DNA from: Closterium sp. NIES-65
Taxonomy: Eukaryota; Streptophyta; Zygnematophyceae; Desmidiales; Closteriaceae
Assembly: GCA_948144175.1 (NCBI GenBank)
Contig: CANXME010000535.1
Coordinates: forward strand, 1 to 64,000
Length of the DNA: 64,000 nucleotides
Direction of reading: 5' to 3'
The notes under the pieces were generated by a model. It worked only from the letters and a program-made list of their open reading frames with translations. It searched no databases and had not been told where the DNA came from. A program made the translations under genes and the position numbers. Of this stretch, positions 19,201-28,637 are shown one piece after another (position 1 is the stretch's first letter; each line of letters opens with the position of its first letter).

Positions 19201-20099
19201 CTGTTCTCACTGACCCTTCCTTTGAGTCTACTGCTGCGTCTGCCTTAGTTGCTGAGCTTGTCGACTTTGCTGCCACCTGTCGTCTAGACTACGCTGCTAG
19301 CCTGGTTGCTGAGTCTGAGTCTGTCTGTCCTCCGTCCGTCGGGGGTGAGTGTGCTCTTGGCAGTGACGTCCTTGAGGACAGGCAGGAGGGGTTTGAGTGC
19401 TTTGCTGCCGCTTTGCCCCATCACGTGTCCATGCTTGTTGCCCCTGAGGGAGACCCGGATGCACCAGACATCCCTACCCCACGCTCTTACGCAGAGGCGA
19501 TGGCCAGTCCCTACTCCTCTCAGTGGCAGTCGGCCATGGACACAGAGATGGCTTCTTGGAAGTCCACAGGCACCTACGTCGACGAGGTTCCCCCACCTGG
19601 GGCGAACATCGTCAGTGGCATGTGGATTTTCAGGGTGAAGCGGCCGCCGGGCTCTCCGCCTGTCTTCAAGGCGCGTTACGTTGCACGAGGCTTCAGTCAG
19701 CGAGAGGGAGTTGACTTCTTCCAGACCTTCTCCCCGACCCCGAAGATGACCACTCTTCGGGTTCTGCTGCACGTCGCCGCTCAGCGTGACTACGAGCTCC
19801 ACTCGCTTGACTTCAGCACTGCTTTCCTACAGGGCAGCCTGCACGAGGAGATCTGGCTGCGCCGTCCACCTGGCTTCACTGGGTCGTTCCCTCCTGGTAC
19901 CCAGTGGAGCCTCCGACGGCCAGTCTACGGTCTCCGCCAGGCACCTCGTGAGTGGCACGACACACTGAGGACTACACTTGCGGCTCTTGGGCTCGCCCCT
20001 TCTATTGCTGACCCGTCGCTGTTTCTACGCACCGACACCTCACTGCCGCCGTTCTACGTCCTTGTGTACGTCGACGACTTGGGTCTTTGCTACTGCTGA
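16290..20099 (+). pseudogene. Copia-1 pol: protease, integrase, N-terminal RT
   Basis: Same frame as gag. Protease block reads TLVSGASRCFF; Copia-2 has TLDSGASRSFF, so the catalytic Asp is lost. The integrase zinc region has HRLGHP and CLPC. The core has MDVWGPARV, LHSDRGGEF and QQNGVAERPIG, keeping the D-D-E residues. A long low-complexity linker follows (18000-18760): repeats of GGAEPGG type, two REWY modules, then AAGAxDPGVG repeats. RT begins near 19530 (WKSTGTYVDEVPPPG; KARYVARGFSQREG; FSTAFLQGS) and reaches LVYVDDL at about 20080. There an extra G (CTTGGGTC against CTTGGTC in Copia-2) shifts the frame, and the ORF ends. Confidence 0.88.
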
Positions 20100-21051
20100 C
20101 ACTGTGGCACTCGCCCACGTGAAGTCGGAGCTGCAGAAGAGACACACGTGCACAGACCTGGGTGAACTGACAAGCTATCTTGGCTTGCGGATCACCCGGG
20201 ACAGAGCACGCCGCACCATCACCTTGACTCAGTCACACATGGTGCAGAAGGTCCTTCAGCGCTTCCGCTTCACGTACTCCTCGCCTCAGCCCACTCGTCT
20301 GCCTACCGGTCACTCGCTCTCAGCTCTGCCTGCGGATGAGTCCGTAGAGTCGAGTGGCCCGTATCCAGAGCTTGTGGGTTGCCTCATGTACCTGATGACC
20401 TGCACTCGACCTGACCTTGCATACCCTCTCAGCATTCTTGCACGCTATGTCGCTCCCGGCCGTCACCGGAAGGAGCACATGGATGCAGCTAAGAGAGTGT
20501 TGCGCTACTTGTGCAGTACGTCGGGCATGGGGCTAGTGCTTGGAGGGCGAGTCCCAGTTGTTCTCACTGGGCACTCAGACGCTTCTTGGGCAGACGACCA
20601 GGCTACTCAGCGGTCGTCTCAGGGTTACTCCTTCAGTCTTGGCTCTGGTTCAGTTTCTTGGCGTTCTACTCGCTCTTCTTCTGTTCTCAGCTCCAGTTGT
20701 GAGGCTGAGATCTACGCCACAGCCATGGCAGCCGAGGAGCTACGCTGGCTCACCTACTTGCTGACCGACCTCGGAGAGCAGCCTAGTTCTCCTCTAGTGT
20801 TGTACGTCGACAACAAGGCAGCCATTGCCTTGTGTGAGGAGCACAGACTGGAGCACAGAACGAAGCACATTGCTCTGCGTTACTTCCTTGCTCGAGAGCT
20901 ACAGCAGCGTGGTCAGCTTCGCCTGCGTTACGTGGCCTCTGAGGCCAACACTGCTGATGTGTTCACCAGGGCGCTTCAGCCTTGTGACCATCAGCGCTTT
21001 TGCACTCTTCTAGGCCTTGTGCCTACTGGACCTCACTTGCTTACTTCTTGA
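20080..21051 (+). pseudogene. Copia-1 pol continuation: C-terminal RT and RNase H
   Basis: After the 1-bp insertion the reading frame moves to the frame ending at 21051. Its coding part reads FATADTVALAHVKSELQKR, then RT thumb blocks (DLGELTSYLGLRI), then RNase H (GHSDASWADDQATQRSSQGY; EAEIYATAMAAEELRW; LYVDNKAAIALCEE; ADVFTRAL). It stops 223 bp before the 3' LTR. The portion of this frame before 20080 is out of frame with RT. Confidence 0.88.
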
Positions 21052-21274
21052 GCCTGTTTGTACTGTGATCTCTATATATATACCTGCATGTTTACTCTTG
21101 CTAGGTTGTGATCATTGTACCTTTTGCTCTATCATCAACCTGCATGTGAACTGGTCTTGTGACCACTTGCTTGTGCTCGGAATTTGTGTGGTATCCTTGA
21201 GATCCACCCTGAGCTTGTTTTGCCTTGACTGGTCTTGTGACCCCTAGTTCTCCCCCACTTCGCCTATGGGGGTG

Positions 21275-21409
21275 TGTCAAACATTATATATGTTGTTGTG
21301 CTTGTTTAGGCTACAGTGGGTTAGCCTGTAGGGGGTACACAATTCTAGGGTTAGGTATTTGTACTGTTCTCACTCTTAGTTCATTCATTCCTGTTCAGTG
21401 ATTGCAACA
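21275..21409 (+). repeat. Copia-1 3' LTR
   Basis: 135 bp, preceded by the G-rich polypurine tract and followed by the duplication GCTGT. It carries three differences from the 5' LTR. Confidence 0.9.
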
Positions 21410-21428
21410 GCTGTATCTCCGACAAAGG

Positions 21429-22038
21429 TCCGGTGAGGGACCCGGCCAAGAAGCAGGAAGAAGCAGCGAGGGAGAGCAAGGAAGAGGGGGCATGGGAGTG
21501 CCTGACAACAGGAGAAGGACTAGAGCATACCGTGGGAGATGCGATGAGTAAGAAAGAACAAAAGGCCGTGAAGACAGTAAAGGTGATTAAGGGAGAGACA
21601 TGGGAAGATGAGTCGATGGAGCCAACAACACAGGTGCTGACAGAACCAGCAGGAATGAGAGTGGCTGAGAACTGGGTGGCATGGGACAGGGAGCATACCT
21701 GCAGAGAGGGATATGCTGGAAGTGGCACTGGATACACAGAGAAGAGAGACGCAGGACATGGGGGGTCCAAGAGTGCTGGTGCAGAGGAATCAGAGAAGAG
21801 AGCACACGGGGAACCGCCTGACGAATGCTGCAGTGGTGAGAAGCACCCGGCCTAAGCAAGAGTGTCCAGTGACACGTGCACGGGAGACCCGAGCACGAGC
21901 TCTGGAGGGGGCAGGTAATGGCTGAGGCAGAGCAGGTAAGGTATCACAGGAAAAGAGCTTGGAAGAAGAAGGGAGGGAGGGTGAGAGCAGGAAGGAGAAG
22001 GCAAGCCATGGGATGCCACAGATCATGAGTTTCCGACA
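21429..22038 (+). pseudogene. 3' end of element B: end of gag, pol C-terminal scrap and B region
   Basis: 21429-21855 continues the gag frame of element B as an acidic tail (RDPAKKQEEAARESKEEGAWE ...). Overlapping it in another frame, 21750-21925 reads RVLVQRNQRREHTGNRL ... CPVTRARETRARALEGAGNG. That aligns with the last ~55 residues of element A pol (GVLVLENDTGAQLREHQTN ... ARARAQEGAESG). The pol stop TGGCTGA opens a B-type region running to TTTCCGACA at 22038, then the ATCT duplication. There is no second A copy here, unlike elements A and D. Confidence 0.78.
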
Positions 22039-22082
22039 ATCTGCGCAGCCGAAATTTCAGGGATGTACACGCGCTTTCGTAA

Positions 22083-22853
22083 GGAGGACCTCCTTAGGGA
22101 GGGGGGGGGGTAGCGTAAGGAAAATTCCTTTTCCTTACTTCGTCTCCCCGCTCAGCGCGTACACCACTATAGCACCACAGTCAGCACCGTTACCACTCGC
22201 AACCCTCGCATCGACAATCCTCCCACCACCTTCGCACGTTGCACCCCGACCTCACGGCTCGGCGGGTAACCCGCGCTCTGGGCCTCCACTTCGACATTTT
22301 CCCCAACCTCAGTCCCAGGCCCGTCGCCAGGGCTAACGATTCAAATATGGGTACCTTGTTTTCAATCCCCCAAAAAGAGATTTACCCTGAAGGCACATTT
22401 TCCGCAAAACGCCAAGCCTGAGCCTTCTTGCGATGTTCAGGGTTCACGAAATCGTAAGTCTGGGCTGTCAGGGTTGGCGAATTGAAATCAGGGTTGACTT
22501 TTTTCTTCTTTCTAGTTTGGCGAGAAAAACAGTGACGTGTTTGACGCGAGAAATCTAGCTGGATTGGCGGATTGGCTGGAGGGAGTGCATGTGGCGTGGG
22601 AGGATCTCCTAGGGGCGCAGGGGCGAGAGCGAGGGGTGTGCAAAGGGGGAGGGAGCAAGTGAGTGGGGTGGGTGGGGGCTATTTCGTGACCGCGGGTCGT
22701 CCGCACAAAAGGGGGAGAAGGGGGGAGGAAATGGGGGAACGGACTGCTCATGGGAGGGGTGTCAAGACTCGACCTGGTTTTGGTGGGGGGAGACGTTTTT
22801 CAATATTAGTGTCTCGTTTCGGGTCGCAATTATTATAATTTACACATGTCTTT
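22083..22853. other. No gene seen; probable 3' end of the outer chromovirus
   Basis: After the chromovirus stop there is a purine run (22083-22113), then an inverted repeat GTAAGGAAAA/TTTTCCTTAC around 22116-22139. Nothing else is recognisable up to the next LTR at 22854. Parts may be the chromovirus 3' LTR, but its partner is outside the window. Confidence 0.4.
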
Positions 22854-24430
22854 TGTCAGAATGTTATCTTATGCTCTAGCCTGTAGTGGGGTGCTCTATA
22901 GCGAGTACAACCCTTCTAGGGTTTGCTATTTGTATCCTCATTCTTGCTAGTTCAATCCTCTTTCTTTCTTCAAACTTTGACATGCTATCAGAGCAGGTCG
23001 ATCCCCTTGGATCGATCCTGTGGGTGTGTCCCCACCTTGCTTCCGCTGCTACCTTTCCTTCCCGCCGTGCGCCCCGAGGCGCGCGGCGGTTTTTCCTTCC
23101 CGCCGTGCGCCCCGAGGCGCGCGGCGGTTTTCTGCCCGCCGTGCGCCCCGGGGCGCGCGGCGGTTCTTTGCCCGCTGTGCGCCCCGAGGCGCGCGGCGGG
23201 CGTCCCGCCCTACGTCGCGGCCCCGCCCCTCGAAGCGGCCCTGCACGACCGTCGCGGCCCCGCCCCTCGACGCGGCCCCGCCCTACGTCGCGGCCCCGCC
23301 CTATGTCGCGGCCCCGCCCCGACCGTCGCGGCCCCGCCCTCGTCGCGGCCCCGCCCTACTGTCGCGGCCCCGCCCTACGTCACGGCCCCGCCGCCGACCT
23401 GTCGCGGCCCCGCCCTACGATGCGGCCCCGCCCTGCGTCGCGGCCCCGCCCCTCGAAGCGGCCCCGCCCTACGTCGCGGCCCCGCCCCTCGTCGCGGCCC
23501 CGCCCTATGTCGCGGCCCTGCCCCGACTGTCGCGGCCCCGCCCTCCAATCAGGTCCGTGGTGGGCCCTTTCCTCCACACCCCCCCCCTCCCCCCCCCCAT
23601 TTCCCGTCGCCTGTCGCGGCTCCTTCGGGGGCCGCAAGCGGCCCCCTTAGGTCGCCTCGACAGGACGACGGGAGGGGCGAGCTGTGGGGTGGCGGGTATG
23701 GGGGTGGCCGGTGTGCCTTCCTCCCTTTCTCCTCCTCCTCCTTCGTCTCCCACTGCTGCAGCTGTCGCTGAGGGGGGTGGTTGTGTGGGAGACTGGGTTT
23801 AGGGTTTAAGGGGGGTGCGTGGGAGTGGAGCTAGCGGTGTAGCAGTGGGTGTGTATGAGGGGGGTTGGACTGTGTGCGGGAGGTTGAGTGGAGGTTGCCG
23901 TCGTGTCGTCAGCAGCACCTGTATTCCGGGGGCTTCGCCCGGTAGCCCAGTCGTAGCCAGCTGTGCCAGCCGCCCGTGGGTCCGTTGCTCGTCTGCCGCT
24001 ACTTTAGCCGCGGGGCCAGTTACTCCAGTAGTCCGGGGGCTTCGCCCGGTAGCCGCTGTGCCAGTGTGCCTCCTGTTGCCCGTGTGTCTGCAGCTTCAGC
24101 CGTCGCCTCCCAACTCCTCTCGCTCTCACTCCTCCTCCTCACTTGCCCGTTGTGACCACCACTAGCTTTGCTGATAATTGTGTACTTGAACTATTGCTTC
24201 TTGAACTTGTGCTCAGAATGTGTGGTGACATTGTGATCCACCCTGAGCTTGTTTTGTTTTGCCTTCTCTGCTGATTACACCCCACTTTGGCTATGGGGGT
24301 GTGTCAGAATGTTATCTTATGCTCTAGCCTGTAGTGGGGTGCTCTATAGCGAGTACAACCCTTCTAGGGTTTGCTATTTGTATCCTCATTCTTGCTAGTT
24401 CAATCCTCTTTCTTTCTTCAAACTTTGACA
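22854..24430 (+). mobile_element. Small non-autonomous Copia relative (TRIM/LARD-like), 1577 bp
   Basis: 129-bp LTRs at 22854-22982 and 24302-24430 look identical and are flanked by the 5-bp duplication TCTTT. The primer site TGCTATCAGAGC abuts the 5' LTR, and a CTATGGGGGTG purine tract precedes the 3' LTR. The LTRs have the same layout as those of Copia-1 and Copia-2. The last ~150 bp before the 3' LTR closely match Copia-1 and Copia-2 (ATCCACCCTGAGCTTGTTTT). The interior (23050-23640) is a GC-rich array of GCGGCCCCGCCC units with no pol sequence, so it must be mobilised in trans. ORFs across the array are repeats read in frame, not genes. Confidence 0.88.
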
Positions 24431-26280
24431 TCTTTTTCTCAAAATTTAACGAAAAACAGCTGATGACTAAATTATCAGTCACATGGAAATACGGTGTTTC
24501 ACTACGGATGGTTTTTTTTTAATCTCCTGCCGAATCACTTTGCAATCCGCCAGATCGCGATTTGTTTCTCGGTTTAAGTATACAGCCAACAAAAATCAGA
24601 AAATGAATTTTGAGTCATTCTAACAGAAACGTAGTGTACTGCGATAACCTGGATAGCGCGCATGGAGTCTCTGAGGGCGTATCTTCAATTCGGGTCATTG
24701 CACTGTTCGGGTCATGTCTGCATACTTTGGGACATTAGGGAACCAATTATATTGCAGAAGTGTAGCTAAAATGCGCTTTATTGGTTGTCCAAGAATCTCG
24801 GTTGACCCGAAAAGTGCCATGACCCGAAGTGAAGATACGCCATGAGATGGGTGCAAGCGTAATCATGATTACGCACATGGGAGTTATCGGGACAAAGGTT
24901 CCTGGAAGCTTCGTCCCGATAACGTTGCATTCAGGGTCAACAAGACGCATACTCTGTATAGACAGGGTCCTTAAGAACACTACTCTGTGAGTGTATACAA
25001 AATTCCAGCGTTCGCTAAAGTACTACTCTGACAAGATCAGTGTTCAGAAGACGATAAACCTGAAATTACAGGGACCAGAATGTGACAAGTCTGAAATCAC
25101 CCTGAAATCAGGGTAATTACCCTGATAAAATCAGCCCTGCCCGTCGTGCGACAACCACAGTCCATTACCGTTACCACTGTAGTTTCGCTATATATTCTTC
25201 GCTCATGCCTTCGCTCATTGTACTCTTCCTTCGATAGTGCAATTCTCGCTCGATCACTCAATTGCACTCGTAACAAATAATAGCAAAGCAGTACTGAGTT
25301 ATGAAGGAAGACACAGATGCAGTTGCCGCATTTATATAACAGTTGCCTTGCGTCGCTTGGGTTGCCTTGTTACACTCTCGCTGACGCGACTGTTCAGCTT
25401 CAGCAAGCGCCCTGGATTCTGCCGCGCCTTGCAGGGCGGTTGCGCGGAACAGAAAACGCTGCCGCTGGTGAAATCGACAGTCGTTATGACGGCTTGCAAT
25501 ATTCTGAGCCCTAGGTTTACGGGATTCACGGCATAGCATGATGCTACGGCAGAGCTTTACCATGGAGAATATCTGTGCTTTCTCTGCGGTGCAGAGCGCC
25601 GGGGAGGCAGAATCCGTGTTCGAATCTCGGGCCCGTGAAATGATAATGCGACATCTTTCTTGGGTTCCCGACCAGAACAAAAGTACTACCATCACTGCTG
25701 TCGTCCGTGAAACGCGGACGACACCTGCGATAATAAGGCCTGCCAGGAGTATTATTGATGTTCATTCAAGAAATGAATTTCAGGCTGACTCAATCATGCT
25801 TCGTGTAACCTAGTCAACAATTTCTGACTCAACAGTTTTGCGTCATGATACTCGGAAAGCCATGGCTCTCTTCGCAACGAATGGCAGTGTGACACGTAGC
25901 CGGTGATCTCCATGCGCTAACGACGCGGAGGGAATCAGTATCACCGGCGAAACTTCTCTACATTCCTGTGCTTCTTTTCATGTATTCTTACAAGCCGTCC
26001 CAAATGACGGAAGCCACCAGAGCAGCAGGCGAGTTCCCCCCTAGATGGCTCTGCAAAGTTCAAACTCCAGATTCCAATCAAAAGGCACCTTGATTTACCC
26101 ACCGTTTGACCACTGACCAGTTGTCAATGGCTCGGGGAATGTTACATACTTCATTCTTGCAGCTTATTTCCCCTCCAATTCGCCTGGAAATGGCAAACTT
26201 TGCCGCAAGCCAGCTTGTTTTACTCCCAGTTTACCCAACCATCAAAAGGGTAAACGCGACAACTCCCCTTTTCAGCATCT
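24431..26280. other. Unassigned sequence, no convincing gene
   Basis: Less GC-rich than its neighbours. It contains a small inverted-repeat element (24676-24841), a perfect 18-bp palindrome GCGTAATCATGATTACGC (about 24858-24875), and an inverted repeat TTATCGGGAC/GTCCCGATAA around 24886-24922. A TATA-like TATATATTC lies near 25192, about 70 bp upstream of several short ORFs (25237-25813) that I do not recognise. It could include a promoter or a degenerate gene. Confidence 0.3.
24676..24841. mobile_element. MITE-like inverted-repeat element, 166 bp
   Basis: The ends GGCGTATCTTCAATTCGGG and, reversed, GGCGTATCTTCACTTCGGG pair over about 40 bp, including a second TTCGGGTCA block in each arm. 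There is no coding capacity and no clear target duplication, so the superfamily is undetermined. Confidence 0.6.
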
Positions 26281-26282
26281 AG

Positions 26283-26516
26283 ATCAATTTCCCCCCCAAC
26301 CTTCCGCCAGCAGCACCTTCCAAGAAGCCCTCTTGCCGTCGCCATTCCTCCAGGCGGCAGCGCTGGGCGGCAGTGACGTCGTCCTGGGCGGCGGTGTTTG
26401 TCGTGGCCCTGGGCCTGCTGACGTGGACTCTGCACCTTTACCCTGCCACCCACCGCCTGCTCTCTCCGCCCTCTGCTTCTGGCTCTACCCGCTCCTCTCC
26501 TCGCAAGCTACAGCAG
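26283..26516 (+). CDS. Possible N-terminal signal-anchor exon of the GT92-like gene
   Basis: The open frame (codons starting at 26283, 26286 and so on) reads a basic stretch (SKKPSCRRHSSRRQR) followed by a hydrophobic segment WAAVFVVALGLLTWTLHLY at about 26385-26441, then a Ser/Pro-rich stem. This is the layout of type II Golgi glycosyltransferases. There is no ATG after the in-frame stop at 26280, so an upstream exon or splice is needed. A weak donor CAG|GTTGTA ends it. The link to the exons downstream is inferred from order and strand. Confidence 0.35.
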
Positions 26517-27002
26517 GTTGTAATAGCCTCTTAAGTTCCTCAAGCTCTACCCTCTCCTCTCCTCTTGGGCTGCAACCGTTCGTCTTTCTCCCTCTCTTCC
26601 GTCCTCTCCTTCCACTCCTTCCTCACACTCCCCTCCCTCCCCATAACCCTCTTCTCCCTCCGCCATCCCCGTCTTTTTCCGCTCCCTCGGTTTTATACCC
26701 CTCTCCCTCTCGCTCCCTTCTCTCTCTCCTCACTCCGTCCTCCCTCCTCTCCTCTTCTTCCTGTCCTCCTCTTCCTCCCCCTTGCTTCTCTCCCTTCCCC
26801 TTTGCTTCTCTCCCTTCCCCTTTGCTTCTCTCCCTGACCGCCATCCTTCCCCCTGTTGCTTCCCTGTTTCCAAGTTTTCTTCTCGTTATCGACTCGTTTC
26901 CTTCTCTTCCTGCGCTTCTCTCCCTTAATATGCCTTCTCCCCCTGTCCTCTCTTCCGTCTCCTCTCCACTCCCTTTCCTTTCCTCATTCATTCACGCCTC
27001 TA
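26517..27002 (+). other. Pyrimidine-rich intron-like stretch
   Basis: About 490 bp of C/T-rich low-complexity sequence with a short tandem repeat (TTTGCTTCTCTCCCTTCCCC, 26783-26840). Open frames here follow from composition. It is most simply an intron of the GT92-like gene. Confidence 0.4.
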
Positions 27003-27018
27003 CTGCACCAATCAGATC

Positions 27019-27463
27019 GTGCCACGTGGCAAGCCAGGGCAGCAATTGGTGGGAGGAAGCAGGGAAGGACGCAAGGAGGAAGAGGAGCAGGCAGACAGAG
27101 AAGCAGTGCGTGTGGGAGAGGATGGGGGCATGGGGCAAAGGCAAGGAGTGGCTGGGGACAATGGGGTAGAGGATGGGGAAGAGAGAGGGGGCAATGGGGT
27201 TGATAGAGGGGTGGAGAAAGAAGAGAGGCAGCAGCGGTGCGGAGAAGAGGGGCGGGAGAATGAGAAACTGCTAGGGCAGGGAGAGGGAGTGATACATGGG
27301 GAAGGAGGAGGAGAGGGTTGGAGAAATGGGTCCCCATCGGAGCAGGGAAAGGGCGAAAAGGAAGAGCTTCAGCGTGATGTGATGGAGGCACTTGAGATGC
27401 TGAAGCTGAATCTAAGATCGTTGGAGGAGAACATTGAGACAGTGCTGCACACTGAAAGCAGGT
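27019..27463 (+). CDS. Putative GT92-gene stem exon with coiled-coil end
   Basis: Gly/Glu/Arg-rich sequence ending ELQRDVMEALEMLKLNLRSL, then EENIETVLHTES, with heptad-like leucines, then a donor AGCAG|GTGAGG. The exact 5' boundary is unknown. The 3' end of this exon recurs, decayed, at 27541-27592, 27672-27721 and 27859-27945. No function is known for this segment; a stem between membrane anchor and catalytic domain is the likely role. Confidence 0.4.
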
Positions 27464-27540
27464 GAGGGGGGAAGGCTGGGGGCTGAGTGTAAGAGGGCTG
27501 GGAGAGAGTATTGAGGCTGGGGGAGAGTATTGAATCTAAG

Positions 27541-27945
27541 TTGAAAGATCGTTGGAGGAGAATGTTGAGACAGTGCTGCACAATGAAAGCAGGTGAGGGG
27601 CTACTGGTGGAGGCAGGGGCATGCGGCATGATGTGCCGGACCAGCCGGGTGGGGAACATTGAGGATTGGCAGGTGATCGTTAGAGGAGAACGTTGAGCCA
27701 GTGCTGCATACTGACAGCAGGTGAGTGAGGGGTGAAGGCTGGTGAGGGAAAATCCTGGTGGGAGGGGTGCTTGTTGTGTGGCACGTGAACAGTGCTATCA
27801 CACACGCATGAGGAGGGGATGGTGGTGGTGGCAGGAGCACCCAGGCATGTAGCATGAGGTGATGAAAGCCCTTCAGATGCTGAAGCTGACGCTGAGAGTG
27901 TTGGCGGAGAGCCGTGTGAGACAGTGCTGCACACTGAAATCAGGT
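27541..27945 (+). repeat. Three further copies of the coiled-coil exon end
   Basis: Copies at 27541-27592 (GATCGTTGGAGGAGAATG ... GAAAGCAG|GTGAGG), 27672-27721 (GATCGTTAGAGGAGAACG ... GACAGCAG|GTGAGT) and 27859-27945 (full-length, ... GAAATCAG|GTCAAA). Each keeps the CAGTGCTGCA block and a donor-like end, but the copies carry indels. This is tandem exon duplication rather than a transposon. Confidence 0.65.
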
Positions 27946-27972
27946 CAAAACTGGCTTTTATTTCATGCATGC

Positions 27973-28210
27973 AGACTCGCGCATTCAGCTCGAGTGCAGC
28001 GGCATTCCTACATCTTCCGCCCGGCTCCATTGAAAGTGCCGATGACACTAACCTTCTCTCTCTGTATGCTCCTCTTCTCCCATCCCCCGTCCCCGGTCCC
28101 CTATCCTCCAACCCCCCCAACCTCCCAGCCTGCACCCTCATGCCGTCAACGCGACTGCAGTATTCCTGCACCTCCCACCCGGCTTCGTTGAAGTTGCCAG
28201 TGACTCTCAC
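27973..28210 (+). repeat. Two upstream copies of the FLHLPPG exon
   Basis: 27973-28050 reads AAAFLHLPPGSIESADDT and 28144-28210 reads VNATAVFLHLPPGFVEVA. Both match the start of the longer exon at 28349 (FNTSEAFLHLPPGSIETA). The conserved peptide across three copies separated by intron-like sequence shows exon duplication. Confidence 0.65.
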
Positions 28211-28348
28211 TCTCACCTTGCTCCCTTGCATTGCTCAACCCGGCTGGTAGTGCTGCCGGCTCTTTTTCCATGTCCCCATCCCGCATCCCCCATCCCCTTC
28301 CCTCAACCCCCGTTGCCCCACCCGCCATCCTCCCAGCCTCCACCCTCG

Positions 28349-28637
28349 TGCCTTCAACACAAGTGAAGCATTCCTGCATCTCCCACCTGGCTCCATTGAA
28401 ACTGCCACACCAGCAACAGCAGGAGCAAAAGCAGTAACGGCAGCAGCACCACCAGCAGCAGCAGCAGCGGCAGCAGAGCTGGCAGCATCACAGGCAGTTG
28501 CAACCAATAAAGCCCAAGAACGTCCACAACTATTTCTACGAGCAGCAGTGGAGGGGCCGCTGGTGATAGCAGGCATGGTGTATAACCGCGTCTTTGATGG
28601 GGACTATACTCGCTTCTGGGCGCTGCATGTGTGGCAG
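28349..28637 (+). CDS. GT92-like gene exon: FLHLPPG ... VYNRVFDGDYTRFWALHVWQ
   Basis: The frame reads FNTSEAFLHLPPGSIETA, an Ala-rich low-complexity stretch encoded by CAGCAG-type repeats, then PQLFLRAAVEGPLVIAGMVY and NRVFDGDYTRFWALHVWQ, ending at a good donor CAG|GTGAGG (28638). By order it precedes the GT92 catalytic exons 4 kb downstream; the intron between them holds the foldback element. I do not recognise this segment on its own. The assignment to the same gene is inferred from strand, splice phase and order. Confidence 0.55.

Larger units (their letters stand above)
14408..21409 (+). mobile_element. Copia-1 LTR retrotransposon, 7002 bp
   Basis: Bounded by 135-bp LTRs (14408-14542 and 21275-21409), starting TGTCAA and ending CA, with the 5-bp duplication GCTGT. 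The LTRs differ at three visible positions. The order inside is tRNA-Met-like primer site, GC-rich leader, gag ORF, in-frame UGA, pol with protease, integrase, RT and RNase H, then the polypurine tract CTATGGGGGTG before the 3' LTR. It is inactivated by a protease Asp-to-Val change and a 1-bp insertion at the RT active site. Integrase before RT makes it Ty1/copia. Confidence 0.92.
6054..21424 (+). mobile_element. Ty3-type element A with DNA methyltransferase (near-complete)
   Basis: Element A starts TGTCACC (6054) and ends CTCCGACA (21424), flanked by the 4-bp duplication AAGG (6050-6053 and 21425-21428). Without Copia-1 and its duplication it is about 8.4 kb. The order is A1 (6054-6420), priming site, gag, protease, DNMT3-like methyltransferase, reverse transcriptase, RNase H, integrase, B1 (13870-13956), GC, A2 (13959-14325), B2 (14331 to the end). 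A1 and A2 differ at four sites, all transitions. One 1-bp deletion in gag-pol is the only obvious coding lesion. Confidence 0.85.
1883..22038 (+). mobile_element. Ty3-type element B: gag-bearing deletion derivative
   Basis: Element B starts TGTCAC at 1883 and ends CCGACA at 22038, flanked by ATCT duplications. It is interrupted by element A and its nested Copia (6054-21424, plus the AAGG duplication). Without them it is about 4.8 kb: a 398-bp A-type terminal region, a priming site, a long gag, the last ~55 codons of pol and a B-type terminal region. Protease, methyltransferase, reverse transcriptase and most of integrase are absent, so it is non-autonomous. It has one A and one B region and no second LTR-like copy. 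Confidence 0.8.
1..22115 (+). mobile_element. Ty3-type chromovirus remnant, outermost host of the left nest
   Basis: The sequence before 1883 and after 22042 belongs to one degenerate Ty3/gypsy chromovirus. Its pol end (RNase H, integrase, chromodomain) occupies 1-1882, and the last codons resume at 22041-22082 once the inserted element B is removed. The 4-bp duplication ATCT (1879-1882 and 22039-22042) marks that insertion. A purine-rich stretch at 22083-22113 could be the polypurine tract, but I could not delimit an LTR; the 5' part lies outside the window. Family assignment rests on the integrase plus chromodomain order. The right boundary is approximate. Confidence 0.7.

Noticed and set aside
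22886..23802. ORFs of 250-280 codons in the small Copia relative
   Set aside because: Open in all three frames because of the GCGGCCCCGCC tandem array; the peptide is pure repeat (RPRPTSRP, GPAPRRGP).
25610..25640. tRNA-like T-loop word GTTCGAATC
   Set aside because: The flanking bases do not form a proper T-stem and no acceptor, D or anticodon arms can be placed around it.
26333..27169. 278-codon ORF read as a Pro/Ser/Leu-rich protein
   Set aside because: Mostly a pyrimidine-rich intron-like stretch; the adjacent frame gives a better signal-anchor exon.
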